Program-made: the position numbers and the translations under genes
Part shown: positions 38,585 to 47,518 of the stretch, in pieces
Layout: each line of letters starts with the position of its first letter
Numbering within the stretch: position 1 is the stretch's first letter
Source of the DNA: Asanoa hainanensis
Lineage (GTDB): Bacteria; Actinomycetota; Actinomycetes; Mycobacteriales; Micromonosporaceae
DNA: 64,000 nucleotides
Direction: 5' to 3'
Assembly (NCBI RefSeq): GCF_900188485.1
Contig: NZ_FZPH01000013.1
Location: forward strand, 186,001-250,000
The notes under the pieces: model-generated
The model's input: the letters and a program-made list of their open reading frames with translations, nothing else
The model's database searches: none
Told to the model about the DNA's origin: nothing

Positions 38585-39256
38585 ATGCCCGCCGCCCGTG
38601 CAGATGACAGGTTCACCCAAGGCCTGCTCAACCTCTCGCAGGCCGGCCGATACCTGCGCGTTCCCAGGCAGACCTTTCACCGTTGGGCTAAGGGTTACGA
38701 GCGTGGCGAGCGGCTGCTTCACGTAGTAGACGACGGCGCGGCACTACCCGTGACCTTCATCGCGCTGGCCGAGGCCCACGTCCTCGAGGCGCTGCGTGAC
38801 GCAGGTGTGCGGCCACAACGAATTCGGCCAGCTCTCAACAGGCTCCAGCGCGAGTTCGGGCGCGACTATGTCCTCGTAGCGCCGGAACTGGCTACCGATG
38901 GCATCGACGTCCTGTGGGACTTCTCCAAAAGCGCAGAAGGCGAAGGTCTGATTGCTGGTGACACCCACCAGCAGGTCATTCGGGAAATCGTCAAGGATCA
39001 GATGTCCTACATCGCATGGGACGCGGAGGGCCTGCCGGCGCTACTTGAGCTACGGCATTGGCTACCAACCAAGATCGTCGTTGACGTACGCCGCTCGTTC
39101 GGGCAGCCGGTATTTGCTGGCACCGGAACGAGGGTGGCCGATGTCGCCGGAATGATCAAGGCGGGAGAAGACGCTGACACCGTCGCCGAAGAGTTCGGGA
39201 TCGACGCCGCGGATGTCCGCACCGCCACTCGCATCCTCCTGGGCCGCGCCGCCTGA
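38585..39256 (+). CDS. DUF433 domain antitoxin with HTH
   Basis: 223 aa. N-terminal helix-turn-helix (LLNLSQAGRYLRVPRQTFHRWAKG), a middle region of about 90 residues, and a C-terminal DUF433 (GQPVFAGTGTRVADVAGMIKAGEDADTVAEEFG). Such proteins pair with PIN-like toxins, and the next gene is one. ATG 38585 is preferred over 38498 because the extra 29 residues are unlike the family; this is not certain. The codon bias is softer than in neighbouring genes, suggesting transfer. Confidence 0.75.
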   Translation: MPAARADDRFTQGLLNLSQAGRYLRVPRQTFHRWAKGYERGERLLHVVDDGAALPVTFIALAEAHVLEALRDAGVRPQRIRPALNRLQREFGRDYVLVAPELATDGIDVLWDFSKSAEGEGLIAGDTHQQVIREIVKDQMSYIAWDAEGLPALLELRHWLPTKIVVDVRRSFGQPVFAGTGTRVADVAGMIKAGEDADTVAEEFGIDAADVRTATRILLGRAA

Positions 39257-39677
39257 GTTCTACATCGATGAGAACATGGCGGGCCGAACGGTCCGCCGGT
39301 TCATCGCCGGCCTGGGCTACCGCGTACATACGCCCGGATCCGTCTTTGGCCGCGACCGGCTCGAAAAGCAACTGCTCGACGAGGACTGGCTTCCCGTGGC
39401 GGGGACCAACGGATGGGTGGTGTTCGGACGAGACCAGCACATCCTGGAACGGGAGAACGAACTCCGCGCGTACCTCGACGCCAAGATCCACATGTTTCTG
39501 CTGCCCGGCGCGGCGACGATCGCCCAAATCCTGCTTCTACTCGGCACAAATCTCGAGCACATTTGCGCGCTGGCCTGTGCACGAAAGCCTGGCGTCTACT
39601 GGCTGACACACACCGGCGTGGTGAACTACGAGCGGCGCCGCGCAAACCTTGCCAGGTCACGAAAACGCGCTCGTTAG
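39213..39677 (+). CDS. PIN-like toxin (VapC45/DUF5615-like)
   Basis: 154 aa. FYIDENMAGRTVRRFIAGLGYRVHTPG gives the acidic D-E pair and strand-helix pattern of PIN-like nucleases, with a later FGRDQHI (Asp). Predicted to be an RNA-cleaving toxin neutralised by the upstream DUF433 protein. The candidate ATG 39213 overlaps the antitoxin gene by 44 nt; the exact start is uncertain, with the family sequence beginning near the DEN motif. Confidence 0.72.
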   Translation: MSAPPLASSWAAPPEFYIDENMAGRTVRRFIAGLGYRVHTPGSVFGRDRLEKQLLDEDWLPVAGTNGWVVFGRDQHILERENELRAYLDAKIHMFLLPGAATIAQILLLLGTNLEHICALACARKPGVYWLTHTGVVNYERRRANLARSRKRAR

Positions 39678-39717
39678 CTCACATCTCGGTTGACGGCCCG
39701 CAACTGAACAGCGTCAC

Positions 39718-39754
39718 AGCACTCGCCTTGTAAGTGAGATGTCGCCGGTTCGAT
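39718..39754 (+). tRNA. tRNA-Thr fragment (anticodon arm to T loop), putative attachment-site remnant
   Basis: 37 nt matching positions 24-60 of the intact tRNA-Thr(TGT) at 49070-49143 with one mismatch (a T for C in the anticodon stem). There is no acceptor or D arm, so it cannot be a functional tRNA. It lies directly after the toxin-antitoxin pair. This segment is a common integrase core site in tRNA genes. Confidence 0.85.
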
Positions 39755-39901
39755 GGTCCATGGCCTCCGCGCCCAAGGCGCTGGTCTAATCGACCGGCGG
39801 CGGCCGACGCGAAGACTACGAAGACGCCGGCGCCGCGCATCGAGCCCGAGCCCGGCCGCGTCGCGCAGGCCGAGCTGGCGCGCGAGGCTCGTTCGCCTGC
39901 C

Positions 39902-40549
39902 CTACTCGCCGACGCCGCAGGTTTCGTGGACCGTTGCGAAGTTGGACCGCACGGCCTTCTGGGCCAGGTGGTCACGCGCCTGGGTTACGCCGTCCGGCTG
40001 TTCGAGGTGGTAGGCCGCGATGTCGTAGGCGGACCCCACCTGGAACAGTGCGTTCCGGAACGGGCCCGTCCCGTCGACGGGTAGCTCCCAGTACAGCTCG
40101 TCGTAGCCCTCGCTCATGCGGCCCAGGAGTCCCGCCAGTTTCGCGCGGTCCGCGGCCGACACCAAGCCGCCGAGCATCGACTTGAAGAGGTCCGCGGCCT
40201 TGACCCCGTCGCCCTCCTCGAGGGCGGTGACCTTGGCGCAGGCCGTGCGCACCAGCGCCTGGTCGGCCGCGGCGGGGCTCGGGCTCCGCGGGTCGGCGCA
40301 GAGCTTGCGCACCGCTGCCTCGGAGGCCTCCACCGCGTCCGTGTCGAGCGCGTCCACCTTTGCCGGGTCGTTGCCGGCCAGCACCTCGATCGCGTTGGCG
40401 GCCCGGTCGGCGTGCGGTTCGAGAGCGGCGTCGAGCTCCGCATCGCCGTCCGCCGCGGATCGCATCGCGGTGGTCAGCTCGGCGAGACGGTCGGCCACCC
40501 GCGCGCCACCACCCATCGCGTCGTATGCCAGGCGCTCCACGTCGTCCAT
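39902..40549 (-). CDS. Hypothetical protein, remainder of an interrupted lipoprotein gene
   Basis: 215 aa, helical and Ala/Asp-rich, no named domain recognised (AALEPHADRAANAIEVLAG; YDELYWELPVDGTGPFRNALFQVGSAYD). The ATG at 40549 is the first start after an in-frame stop. Upstream in the same frame, residues VGTLAAAAALSGCTEQVQG look like a lipoprotein signal with an LSGC lipobox, so the ancestral protein was probably secreted. If translated only from 40549 it would be cytosolic and perhaps non-functional. Confidence 0.6.
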   Translation of the reverse strand: MDDVERLAYDAMGGGARVADRLAELTTAMRSAADGDAELDAALEPHADRAANAIEVLAGNDPAKVDALDTDAVEASEAAVRKLCADPRSPSPAAADQALVRTACAKVTALEEGDGVKAADLFKSMLGGLVSAADRAKLAGLLGRMSEGYDELYWELPVDGTGPFRNALFQVGSAYDIAAYHLEQPDGVTQARDHLAQKAVRSNFATVHETCGVGE

Positions 40550-40690
40550 GGTCTTGGTGGCGGCCAGGCAAGCCGAACTTCGATCGGCGACCGGGGTTGC
40601 GGCAGTGCCGGAGCCCTGGACCTGCTCCGTGCACCCGGAGAGGGCGGCGGCTGCCGCGAGCGTTCCGACTCAGACGTGGAAAGACCTCAT
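40550..40690 (-). pseudogene. Disrupted lipoprotein signal-peptide region (in-frame TGA)
   Basis: On the minus strand AAGG precedes ATG 40690, which reads M-R-S-F-H-V and then TGA at 40672-40670. The same frame then continues VGTLAAAAALSGCTEQ to join the downstream ORF. The lipobox LSGC places Cys 13 codons after the TGA. A single TGG-to-TGA change or a base-call error would explain it. Confidence 0.65.
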
Positions 40691-40699
40691 GCTCACCCT

Positions 40700-41407
40700 T
40701 CAGCGATCGCTGCTTTGCGGCTCGCGGGAGGGTAGCTGCCATGGGACTCGGTCGATCAAGCGGGAGATGAACACGCCCAGGAGTACGCCGGCGACCGAGT
40801 CCGTCAGCCAGTGGTAGTCCAGGTAGATGGTGGTCACGAAGACGATCGCCGGTGGGGCTATGCGTAGCCACAGCCGGGCCGTGCGGTTCAGCCACGGTGC
40901 CAGGAGCAGGGCGATCACGCCGTACCAGACGACGGTGTTGACCAGGTGTCCCGACGGGTAGCTGACGTCGTACTCACCCGCCGGGATCGTGCTGTTGAAC
41001 AGGTCGACGGCGTTGGGGCCCTCGTATCCCGGAGCCGCCCGCTCGGTCCAGATCTTCAGCGGCATGATCACGATGCCGGTGATCAGGAACGCGGCCACGA
41101 CCGGCAGGATCGGCCAGATGTTGCGGCGGCGGACCGCCAGGAACAGGGCGATGGCCAGGCTGATCAGGGTGAGCGGGGTGCCCTGGCCGAGGAAGTTGAA
41201 GACCCGGGCCAGCCAGAACGTCGCCTGCGTCTGGTGGCTGACCACCCAGTCGTGCGTCGCGGTGTCGAGGCCGAGCAGGCCGCCGGCGGCCAGCACGCCG
41301 GTGAGCAGCGCGAACAGGCCGACCAGGAGCGCGTCGAACCACCAGCCGGCGGGCCGGACCGGCTGGAGCCGAAGCGCCGCCACACGTTCGGTGATCGCGT
41401 TTCGCAC
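40700..41407 (-). CDS. PAP2 family phosphatase, integral membrane
   Basis: 235 aa with about six TM helices. PAP2 signature: KIWTERAAPG (variant of KX6RP), YPSGH, and YLDYHWLTD (variant of SRX5HX3D). Probably dephosphorylates a lipid pyrophosphate or phosphatidate at the outer face of the membrane. The start GTG 41407 is supported by TACCGT 6 nt upstream; the longer frame from 41452 is not. Confidence 0.87.
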   Translation of the reverse strand: MRNAITERVAALRLQPVRPAGWWFDALLVGLFALLTGVLAAGGLLGLDTATHDWVVSHQTQATFWLARVFNFLGQGTPLTLISLAIALFLAVRRRNIWPILPVVAAFLITGIVIMPLKIWTERAAPGYEGPNAVDLFNSTIPAGEYDVSYPSGHLVNTVVWYGVIALLLAPWLNRTARLWLRIAPPAIVFVTTIYLDYHWLTDSVAGVLLGVFISRLIDRVPWQLPSREPQSSDR

Positions 41408-41459
41408 GTGACCACGGTATCCGCGCGGCGCCAGACCGGTCGGCCCGCCCAACGAGACC

Positions 41460-42827
41460 TCAGAGCAGCTTCTTGATCCGGTTGTAGATCAGGTCGATCC
41501 GGACACCGCTGTTCGGGCAGCCGCCGAAGTGGTGCAGGGCGATCACCCGGTCGGTCTTGCGGGAGATCACCGGCGAACCCGACGAACCGCCCGCGGTGTC
41601 GCAGTAGTACGAGACGTCGCTGTCGGTGGTGTAGCCGTCGTACGCCGGATCGTTGACCGCGCAGATGCCGCCGCTGTCCTTGTCGCTGCCCATCGCGATC
41701 ATGCCCGGGTCGCCGCCCGGGTGCTGCGGGATGTAGACCTCGCTGCCGCGGGTCGGCCGGGCGGGCTCGATGGTCAGGTAGCCGAACTTCTGCACCTGGG
41801 CGAAGTTCTCGACCGTGAACAGCGTGTAGTCGAGGTCCCGGTTGGTGCTCAGCACCTTGTCGCCCCACACCTTGGTCGCCTTGAACACGGCGTGCCCGCC
41901 GCACTTGGTGCACTGGTAGTCGAACCAGACCTCGGTGTCGTACGCGTCGCCGGAGGTCACCATGCAGTGGTTGTTGGTGAGCATCCGGTTGGTCGTGCCG
42001 AGCCGCCAGCCGGTGCAGAGCTCGGTGCCGTTGATCAGCAGCCGGGCAACCGCCTTCGACTTCTTGTACGCGGCCGGGTCGGCCGACTTGTAGCAAACGG
42101 CGTCGCGGGCCTCGTTGCGGCCGCAGACGCTCTCCTCACGGCCGTTCTCGGTCAGCGCGCGATCGCCCGCGTCGGCCGCCTCCTGCTCGGTGTCCGTGAA
42201 GCCGCGAGCCACCTTGTCGACCCGGACGCCGAGGCCGGCGACCTCCTGCACACCCAGCGGGTCGGGGACGGCCCGGTGCAGCGTGACGACGGCCGTGTCG
42301 CCGGTCACCGACATCGCCCACCGGCCAGCACCGGCGACGGCACCGTCGCCGTCCGCCTCGGCCCGGCTGCCGAGCAGGCCGCCGACCACGTCCAACGGGT
42401 CGCTGTCGATCCGGTGCACCTCGGTGCGGGCCGGGTCGGCGACCGTGACGTAGTCGCCCGGCAGCATCGTCAGCTCGGCGAAGTGCACCTTCACGTACTC
42501 GGCGCCCGGGTAGGAGAACGTCTGGGTCGCGCCCTCACTGCGGTAGTCGAGCAGGCTGTCGACCGACTCCAGCGCGCCTACCTGCTGGCGGCCGACGGCG
42601 TCGATGACCGGGCCGATGCCCTTTTCCCGGGGGGCGGCGGCTTTGCCAGCGGCGGCGGGTGCGTCAGCCGGCGCCGCGCCCGCGTCCAACGGCGCCTCGG
42701 CCCGCCCGAGCCCCGCGCTTCCGACCGGCTGTGCCTCGATCGGGTCGTTGGTCATCGCGTACGCCGTCGCGCCCGCCAGGACCACCGCCGTGCACGCACC
42801 GGCGATCAGCGCCAGACTCCGCCGCAT
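41460..42827 (-). CDS. Secreted trypsin-like serine protease
   Basis: 455 aa. Signal peptide (about 1-24), an N-terminal region (about 25-240) with no recognised domain that may be a propeptide, then a chymotrypsin-fold peptidase: His in MLTNNHCMV, Asp in NRDLDYTLF, Ser in AGGSSGSPVIS. Cysteines (CGRNEARDAVC, CTKCGG, CPNSG) suggest disulfides. It resembles extracellular lysyl endopeptidase-like trypsins. Likely an extracellular degradative enzyme. Confidence 0.85.
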   Translation of the reverse strand: MRRSLALIAGACTAVVLAGATAYAMTNDPIEAQPVGSAGLGRAEAPLDAGAAPADAPAAAGKAAAPREKGIGPVIDAVGRQQVGALESVDSLLDYRSEGATQTFSYPGAEYVKVHFAELTMLPGDYVTVADPARTEVHRIDSDPLDVVGGLLGSRAEADGDGAVAGAGRWAMSVTGDTAVVTLHRAVPDPLGVQEVAGLGVRVDKVARGFTDTEQEAADAGDRALTENGREESVCGRNEARDAVCYKSADPAAYKKSKAVARLLINGTELCTGWRLGTTNRMLTNNHCMVTSGDAYDTEVWFDYQCTKCGGHAVFKATKVWGDKVLSTNRDLDYTLFTVENFAQVQKFGYLTIEPARPTRGSEVYIPQHPGGDPGMIAMGSDKDSGGICAVNDPAYDGYTTDSDVSYYCDTAGGSSGSPVISRKTDRVIALHHFGGCPNSGVRIDLIYNRIKKLL

Positions 42828-42964
42828 CCTTGTCTCCCATCGGCTCCTACGTGGACTGCCAGCCAGGAGAAAAGCCCCAGAGCAGACAATCAGATCATCT
42901 CGCCACTGTGTAACGAGCCACGGACACCTGCGTAGCGGCGAGGTGAGCGGGCAGACTTGTACCC

Positions 42965-44188
42965 GTGCGGATCACCTCGGCCCTCATCGACCCGGCGCTG
43001 CTCGACCTACCCTGGTCGACACCGCTGGAAGAGTGGCCGGCCGACCACCTCGTGGCGCTGCCCCAGGGCATCTCCCGGCACGTCGTGCGGTTCGTCCGAC
43101 TGGCCGGCACCGTCTATGCCGTGAAGGAGACCGGCGAGCGGGTCGCCGAGCGCGAGTACGACCTGCTCCGGTCGCTCGAGCGCATCGACTTCCCGGCCGT
43201 GGAGGCCGTGGCGATCGTCGCCGACCGCACCGACGCCGCCGGCGAGCCGCTCGACCCGGTGCTGGTCACCCGGCATCTGCAGTTCTCGCTGCCGTACCGC
43301 GCCGTGTTCTCGCACACCCTGCGCCCGGAGACGATGAACCGCCTGCTGGACGCGCTCGCCGCGCTCCTCGTGCGGATGCACCTGACCGGCTTCTTCTGGG
43401 GCGACTGCTCGCTGTCCAACACGCTGTTCCGGCGCGACGCGGGCGCCTTCGCGGCGTACCTGGTCGATGCCGAGACCGGCGCGCTGCGTCCCTCGCTGAG
43501 CAACGGCCAGCGCAACGAGGACGTCGAGATCGCCCGGCTGAACATCTTCGGCGAGGCGCTCGACCTGCAGGCGGCCGAGCTGCTCGACGAGGCGATCGAC
43601 CCCGAATGGGTGGCCGACGAGGTGATCGCGCGGTACGAGCGGCTCTGGCACGAGGTCACCTTCGAGCAGGAGGTCGCCCGCGACTCGCGGCACGAGATCG
43701 AGAAGCGGATCCGCCGGCTCAACGAGCTCGGCTTCGACATCGCCGAGGTGTCGATGTCGGTGGGCGAGGAAGGCCGGGCGTACGTGCGCCCGAAGGTGGT
43801 CGACGCCGGCCACCACACCCGCCGGCTGCTCCGGTTGACCGGCCTCGACGCCGAGGAGAACCAGGCACGGGCGCTGCTCAACGACCTCGACGCGTATCGC
43901 GCCGACTCCGACCTGGCCGACGAGCAGCAGGCCGCCCACCGCTGGTTGATCGAGGTGTTCGAGCCGGTCGTCCGGGCGGTGCCGGCCGACCTGCGGCGCA
44001 AGCTGGAGCCGGCCGAGCTGTTCACCCAGGTGCTCGAGCACCGCTGGTTCCGCTCCGAGGAGTCCGGCCGCGACGTCGGGCTGGCGGCGGCCGTGCAGTC
44101 GTACCTGAAGGACGTGCTGGTGCACCGGCCCGACGAGCAGGCGGTGCTCGGCGTCGACGTGCCCGCGTTGTCCGCGGAGTCGGTCTGA
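42965..44188 (+). CDS. DUF4032 kinase-like protein
   Basis: 407 aa. Kinase-like N-terminal half (Kdo/WaaP-like lipopolysaccharide kinase fold): Lys in YAVKET (near 53), catalytic loop FFWGDCSLSNTLF (near 146) and YLVDAET where kinases have DFG. The C-terminal DUF4032 contains IEKRIRRLNELGFDIAEVSM. The substrate is unknown. Convergent with the next gene. GTG 42965 has no clear Shine-Dalgarno. Confidence 0.82.
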   Translation: MRITSALIDPALLDLPWSTPLEEWPADHLVALPQGISRHVVRFVRLAGTVYAVKETGERVAEREYDLLRSLERIDFPAVEAVAIVADRTDAAGEPLDPVLVTRHLQFSLPYRAVFSHTLRPETMNRLLDALAALLVRMHLTGFFWGDCSLSNTLFRRDAGAFAAYLVDAETGALRPSLSNGQRNEDVEIARLNIFGEALDLQAAELLDEAIDPEWVADEVIARYERLWHEVTFEQEVARDSRHEIEKRIRRLNELGFDIAEVSMSVGEEGRAYVRPKVVDAGHHTRRLLRLTGLDAEENQARALLNDLDAYRADSDLADEQQAAHRWLIEVFEPVVRAVPADLRRKLEPAELFTQVLEHRWFRSEESGRDVGLAAAVQSYLKDVLVHRPDEQAVLGVDVPALSAESV

Positions 44189-44210
44189 GGCTTGCCGAAG
44201 ATCAGCCGGC

Positions 44211-46040
44211 TCAGTCCGAGGTGCCGGCGGGGCTGCCGTCGCCCATCGTCGGGTCCTCCGGGACCTGCTGGGTCGGCAGGTTCGGCACCGGGCCGGCCTG
44301 CTTGATCAGCCAGCTCAGCCCGGCCCGGCGGGCGATCACGGTCAGCTCGTCGCCGGGGCCGAGCACGGTATCCGGCGCCGGCGACCAGCGCGGCCGCTGA
44401 CCGGCCTGGAGCAGGGCCATCACGCGTACGCCGCGGGTCTGGTCGGCGGCCCGCACCGGCTGGCCGTCCAGCGCGGAGCCCTTGGCGACCACCACGATCG
44501 TGACGAGCAGCGCGTGCCGGCCCACCGGGACGGTCGCCACCACCTGGCGCTTGCGCAGCACGGCGGCGAACTCGGGTGCGGCCAGGTACGACACGCTGTG
44601 CGAGCGGAAGATGCCGAACGTCGACCGGATCCGCTGGGCCAGGTCGCCGTCGAATAGCCGCAGCACGACCCGCAGATCCGCCTGCAACGCCCGCCCGTTG
44701 AGCGCCGCCTGGAGGTTGGTGACGTCGTCGGTGGACACCACGACCAGCGCGCGGCAGGCGCCGACCGAGGCCTCGACCAGGGTCTCCTCCAGCGCGGCGT
44801 CGCCGATGATGACCGGGATGCCGAGCTGCTTGGCGACGACGGAGCCACGCGCGTTGGGCACCTTGTCGATCGCCACCACCTCGACGCCGAGGTTGTGCAG
44901 TTGGCGGATCACCCGCGTGCCGACGTTGCCGAGCCCGACCACCACGACGTGCCCCTCGCGCGGCACCGCCAGCCGGCCGGCGCTGAGCGCGAGCCGGGCG
45001 TTGACCATCGCGTCGACCACGGCAGCGGTGATCAGCGGTACCAGCGCGAGCCCGGCCACGGTGAGCACGATCTGCATGAGCTGGACCGCGATGCCCTTGT
45101 CGATCTCGACCTCGGCGCCGTTGAGCGCGGTCAGCAGCGTCGTGTAGACGGCCTGCCAGGGGTCGAGGTGCGCGGCGCCGTCGGCCCGATAGAGCAGAAA
45201 GCCAAAGGCGAGTGCGATCGCGAGTACGGCGGCCGTGGTGATGCCGATCTTCCGGCTCAGGAACGATTGGAGCGCCTTGCCGGTGCCGTAGAGCGGTCGG
45301 CGCAGCCGGCGGGCGCGGGCGATCCGGTTGGCGGCGACCTCGGTGGCCGGCTGCGCACCGGTGGCCTCGGCCAGGACCAGGTCGGCCTTTTCCGGCTCGG
45401 GCAGCACCACCAGGTGGCCCGGGTCGCTGGTGTCGGCGATGCCGCAGACGACGTGCTCGGGGCGCACGTCGGCCCGGCGGGCCACCACCAGCGTGCGGCC
45501 GTAGTGGTGGAAGTTGGTCGGCGCCACCTCGCCCAGCGCGGCGGCGACGAACGTGGGCGCGGCCATCGCCGCGTCCGAGAGCACCTCGCAGTCGCCGAGG
45601 AGGCGCTTCACGCCGTACCCGAGACCGGTGTTGAACATCCGCAGCACGATCCGGACCCGCGTCGCGATCTCGTGCGCGGTCAACGCGGCGTGGATGTTGC
45701 CGACGTCGTCCTGCTGCATGAGTGCGAGCCCGGCGGCGGTCTCCAGGCCGGCCGAGCGCAGGGTGGCCTCGTTGACGCGGTCCGCGCTGATCACCTTGAT
45801 GCCGCGGATCTTCGTGATGTCCGGTGCGGTGGGGTGTCGCTTGGGCGGCACCACGACGGTCACCCGCACCGTCGCGGGGCCCAGCGCGTTGACCAGGTGG
45901 TACGCGAGCGCGTCGTGCCCACAGACGATGTAGTGCGGCCGGGCGTCGCCGTTGGGTCGCAGCAGGCTGCCGGCCGTCGGCTGGCGCAGCATCCGGGTCT
46001 CGACCGCGCGACGCGCCCGATTGCGCCAGGGAACGACCAT
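44211..46040 (-). CDS. RCK/TrkA-N channel-like membrane protein
   Basis: 609 aa. N-terminal RCK Rossmann domain (about 35-235, YIVCGHDALAYHLVNAL), a two-helix pore-like segment (TM about 262-284 and 322-346), then a second RCK/TrkA domain (VVVVGLGNVGTRVIRQL near 366) and a TrkA-C-like end. Between the TM helices the sequence reads YTTLLTALNGAEVEID instead of a TVGYG-type filter, so potassium selectivity cannot be assumed. It resembles bacterial two-TM channels with RCK domains on both sides. Confidence 0.82.
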   Translation of the reverse strand: MVVPWRNRARRAVETRMLRQPTAGSLLRPNGDARPHYIVCGHDALAYHLVNALGPATVRVTVVVPPKRHPTAPDITKIRGIKVISADRVNEATLRSAGLETAAGLALMQQDDVGNIHAALTAHEIATRVRIVLRMFNTGLGYGVKRLLGDCEVLSDAAMAAPTFVAAALGEVAPTNFHHYGRTLVVARRADVRPEHVVCGIADTSDPGHLVVLPEPEKADLVLAEATGAQPATEVAANRIARARRLRRPLYGTGKALQSFLSRKIGITTAAVLAIALAFGFLLYRADGAAHLDPWQAVYTTLLTALNGAEVEIDKGIAVQLMQIVLTVAGLALVPLITAAVVDAMVNARLALSAGRLAVPREGHVVVVGLGNVGTRVIRQLHNLGVEVVAIDKVPNARGSVVAKQLGIPVIIGDAALEETLVEASVGACRALVVVSTDDVTNLQAALNGRALQADLRVVLRLFDGDLAQRIRSTFGIFRSHSVSYLAAPEFAAVLRKRQVVATVPVGRHALLVTIVVVAKGSALDGQPVRAADQTRGVRVMALLQAGQRPRWSPAPDTVLGPGDELTVIARRAGLSWLIKQAGPVPNLPTQQVPEDPTMGDGSPAGTSD

Positions 46041-46157
46041 GAACGGGATCGTAGGTGCTGACCGAGCATCGAGAGCAACGGAATCCGAGCTTGCGTCGTT
46101 GGTCCGTTTGGTGAGTTAGGCGGTAAATGCCGCTAATGCGCTACGGAATGGACTGAC

Positions 46158-47453
46158 ATGACCAAGTGGATCTATCGCGCGGTGGGTACGGTCGGCGTCG
46201 CTGCCGGTGGCGCCCTGCTTCTGGCGGGCGGAGCCGCACAGGCCGACCCGATCGACTCTCCGGTGAACGACCTACGCGGTTCACTCGACGGCTTCTTCAC
46301 GCCGATGGGCGAGCTCCAGAGTGCCGTGCCCGCGGACGTGGCGCCGGGCCAGCACCTCGGTTTCCTCGGCGCGGTCCCGTCCGACCCGGCGGCCGGCGTC
46401 GACCCGGCGGCGCTGGAGGCCGGCCCGGCGCCGGCGCCCATGCCGGGGGACAGCCTCACCCTGCTCGGGTTCGGCGGCAAGAAGCTCGGCGTCAACACCG
46501 TCGGGGACACGGTCGACTCGGTCGGACCGCTGGCGAACGACCCGGCCGGCTCGATCCGCACCGCGGACCTCGGCGCCGACCAACTGCTCAACGGCCGGGC
46601 GCAGACGGGCTCGACGCTGCCCGCGCTCGGCGGCAGCCCGCTCGGGGAATCCCCGCTCGGCGAGCTCGGCGGTGATCCCCTGGGTCTCGGCGGATCCGCG
46701 CGCGGCGTGCTCGACGAGGACCAGCTGACGGGTGCGCTCGGCGACGGCGCCGACCAGACCGGCCGGACGCTCAGCGACGACAACCTCAACACGATCGGGA
46801 GCGACTCCCAGATGCGGACCCTGGGCAGCACGGTAAGCGCGGACCAGTTCGGCGGCCTCGGCACCGGCGCGTTCGACTCGCTCGGTGACCTCGGCCGTGG
46901 CGGTCTCGGCGGTGGGTCCCTGGACGAGCTGACCAACGACCCGCTCGGTGCGGTCGGCAAGCACGCGGCGCCGGAGCCGAACTCGTTCGGTGTCGCCGAC
47001 CTCAAGGGCGGCGAGCTCGACGGGTTCAGCCAGGCGCTGGTGCCGCCGCTGATCGGAGAGGCGCTGGAGGCCGAGATGCCGCCGGGGTTCCTCGGCGGGG
47101 CCACCGAAGCCGGCGACTCCATGGTCGGCCTGCCGTTCGTCGGCAGCCTGCCGTTGTCGGGCGTCGACACCAACAACTCGTCGATCAGCGACATGTCGCT
47201 GATCAACTCGCTGACCGGTGGTGGAGCGCCGAAGGATGGTGGCGCTCCAGCCGGTGGTGGCGCGCCGGCCGGTGGTGGCACCGCCCAGCAGCCGGCCGCT
47301 CCCGCGCAGAAGCCCGCGCAGGCGCCGGCCCGGACTCAGCCGGCGCCGTCGCCGACGGCCGACGACGGCGGCAACAACCAGCGGACGCACCGCCAGTGGT
47401 CGCGGTCGTCCTCCGAGCGGCCGGTCGACGGCGAGGACGCCGACTTCCGCTGA
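46158..47453 (+). CDS. Secreted Gly/Leu-rich protein of unknown function
   Basis: 431 aa. Signal peptide (about 1-30, VGTVGVAAGGALLLAGGAAQA-DP). Mature region with repeated LG(G/E/D)xPLG-like segments (ALGGSPLGESPLGELGG, DPLGLGG, DPLGAVG), a Pro/Ala/Gln-rich C-terminal stretch (GGGAPAGGGAPAGGG) and a polar end. No TM helix after the signal, so it is probably released or cell-wall associated. Family not recognised. Confidence 0.7.
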   Translation: MTKWIYRAVGTVGVAAGGALLLAGGAAQADPIDSPVNDLRGSLDGFFTPMGELQSAVPADVAPGQHLGFLGAVPSDPAAGVDPAALEAGPAPAPMPGDSLTLLGFGGKKLGVNTVGDTVDSVGPLANDPAGSIRTADLGADQLLNGRAQTGSTLPALGGSPLGESPLGELGGDPLGLGGSARGVLDEDQLTGALGDGADQTGRTLSDDNLNTIGSDSQMRTLGSTVSADQFGGLGTGAFDSLGDLGRGGLGGGSLDELTNDPLGAVGKHAAPEPNSFGVADLKGGELDGFSQALVPPLIGEALEAEMPPGFLGGATEAGDSMVGLPFVGSLPLSGVDTNNSSISDMSLINSLTGGGAPKDGGAPAGGGAPAGGGTAQQPAAPAQKPAQAPARTQPAPSPTADDGGNNQRTHRQWSRSSSERPVDGEDADFR

Positions 47454-47488
47454 CCCCGCACCGGCGCCGGCGGCGCATAATTGCGATC

Positions 47489-47518
47489 ATGGATTTCGCG
47501 CCGCCGGCCTGCCGATGA
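47489..47518 (+). CDS. Nine-codon upstream ORF coupled to the methyltransferase
   Basis: ATG at 47489 reads MDFAPPACR and stops at TGA 47516-47518, overlapping the methyltransferase ATG (47515) as ATGA. The hexamer CATAAT (47476-47481) lies 7 nt before this ATG, so a leaderless mRNA would begin here and the ribosome would reinitiate at the main ORF. Its short length makes a coding role uncertain. Confidence 0.4.
   Translation: MDFAPPACR

Noticed and set aside
39734..40084. Open plus-strand frames between the tRNA fragment and the interrupted lipoprotein gene
   Set aside because: No start context, no family match, and largely antisense to the lipoprotein frame.
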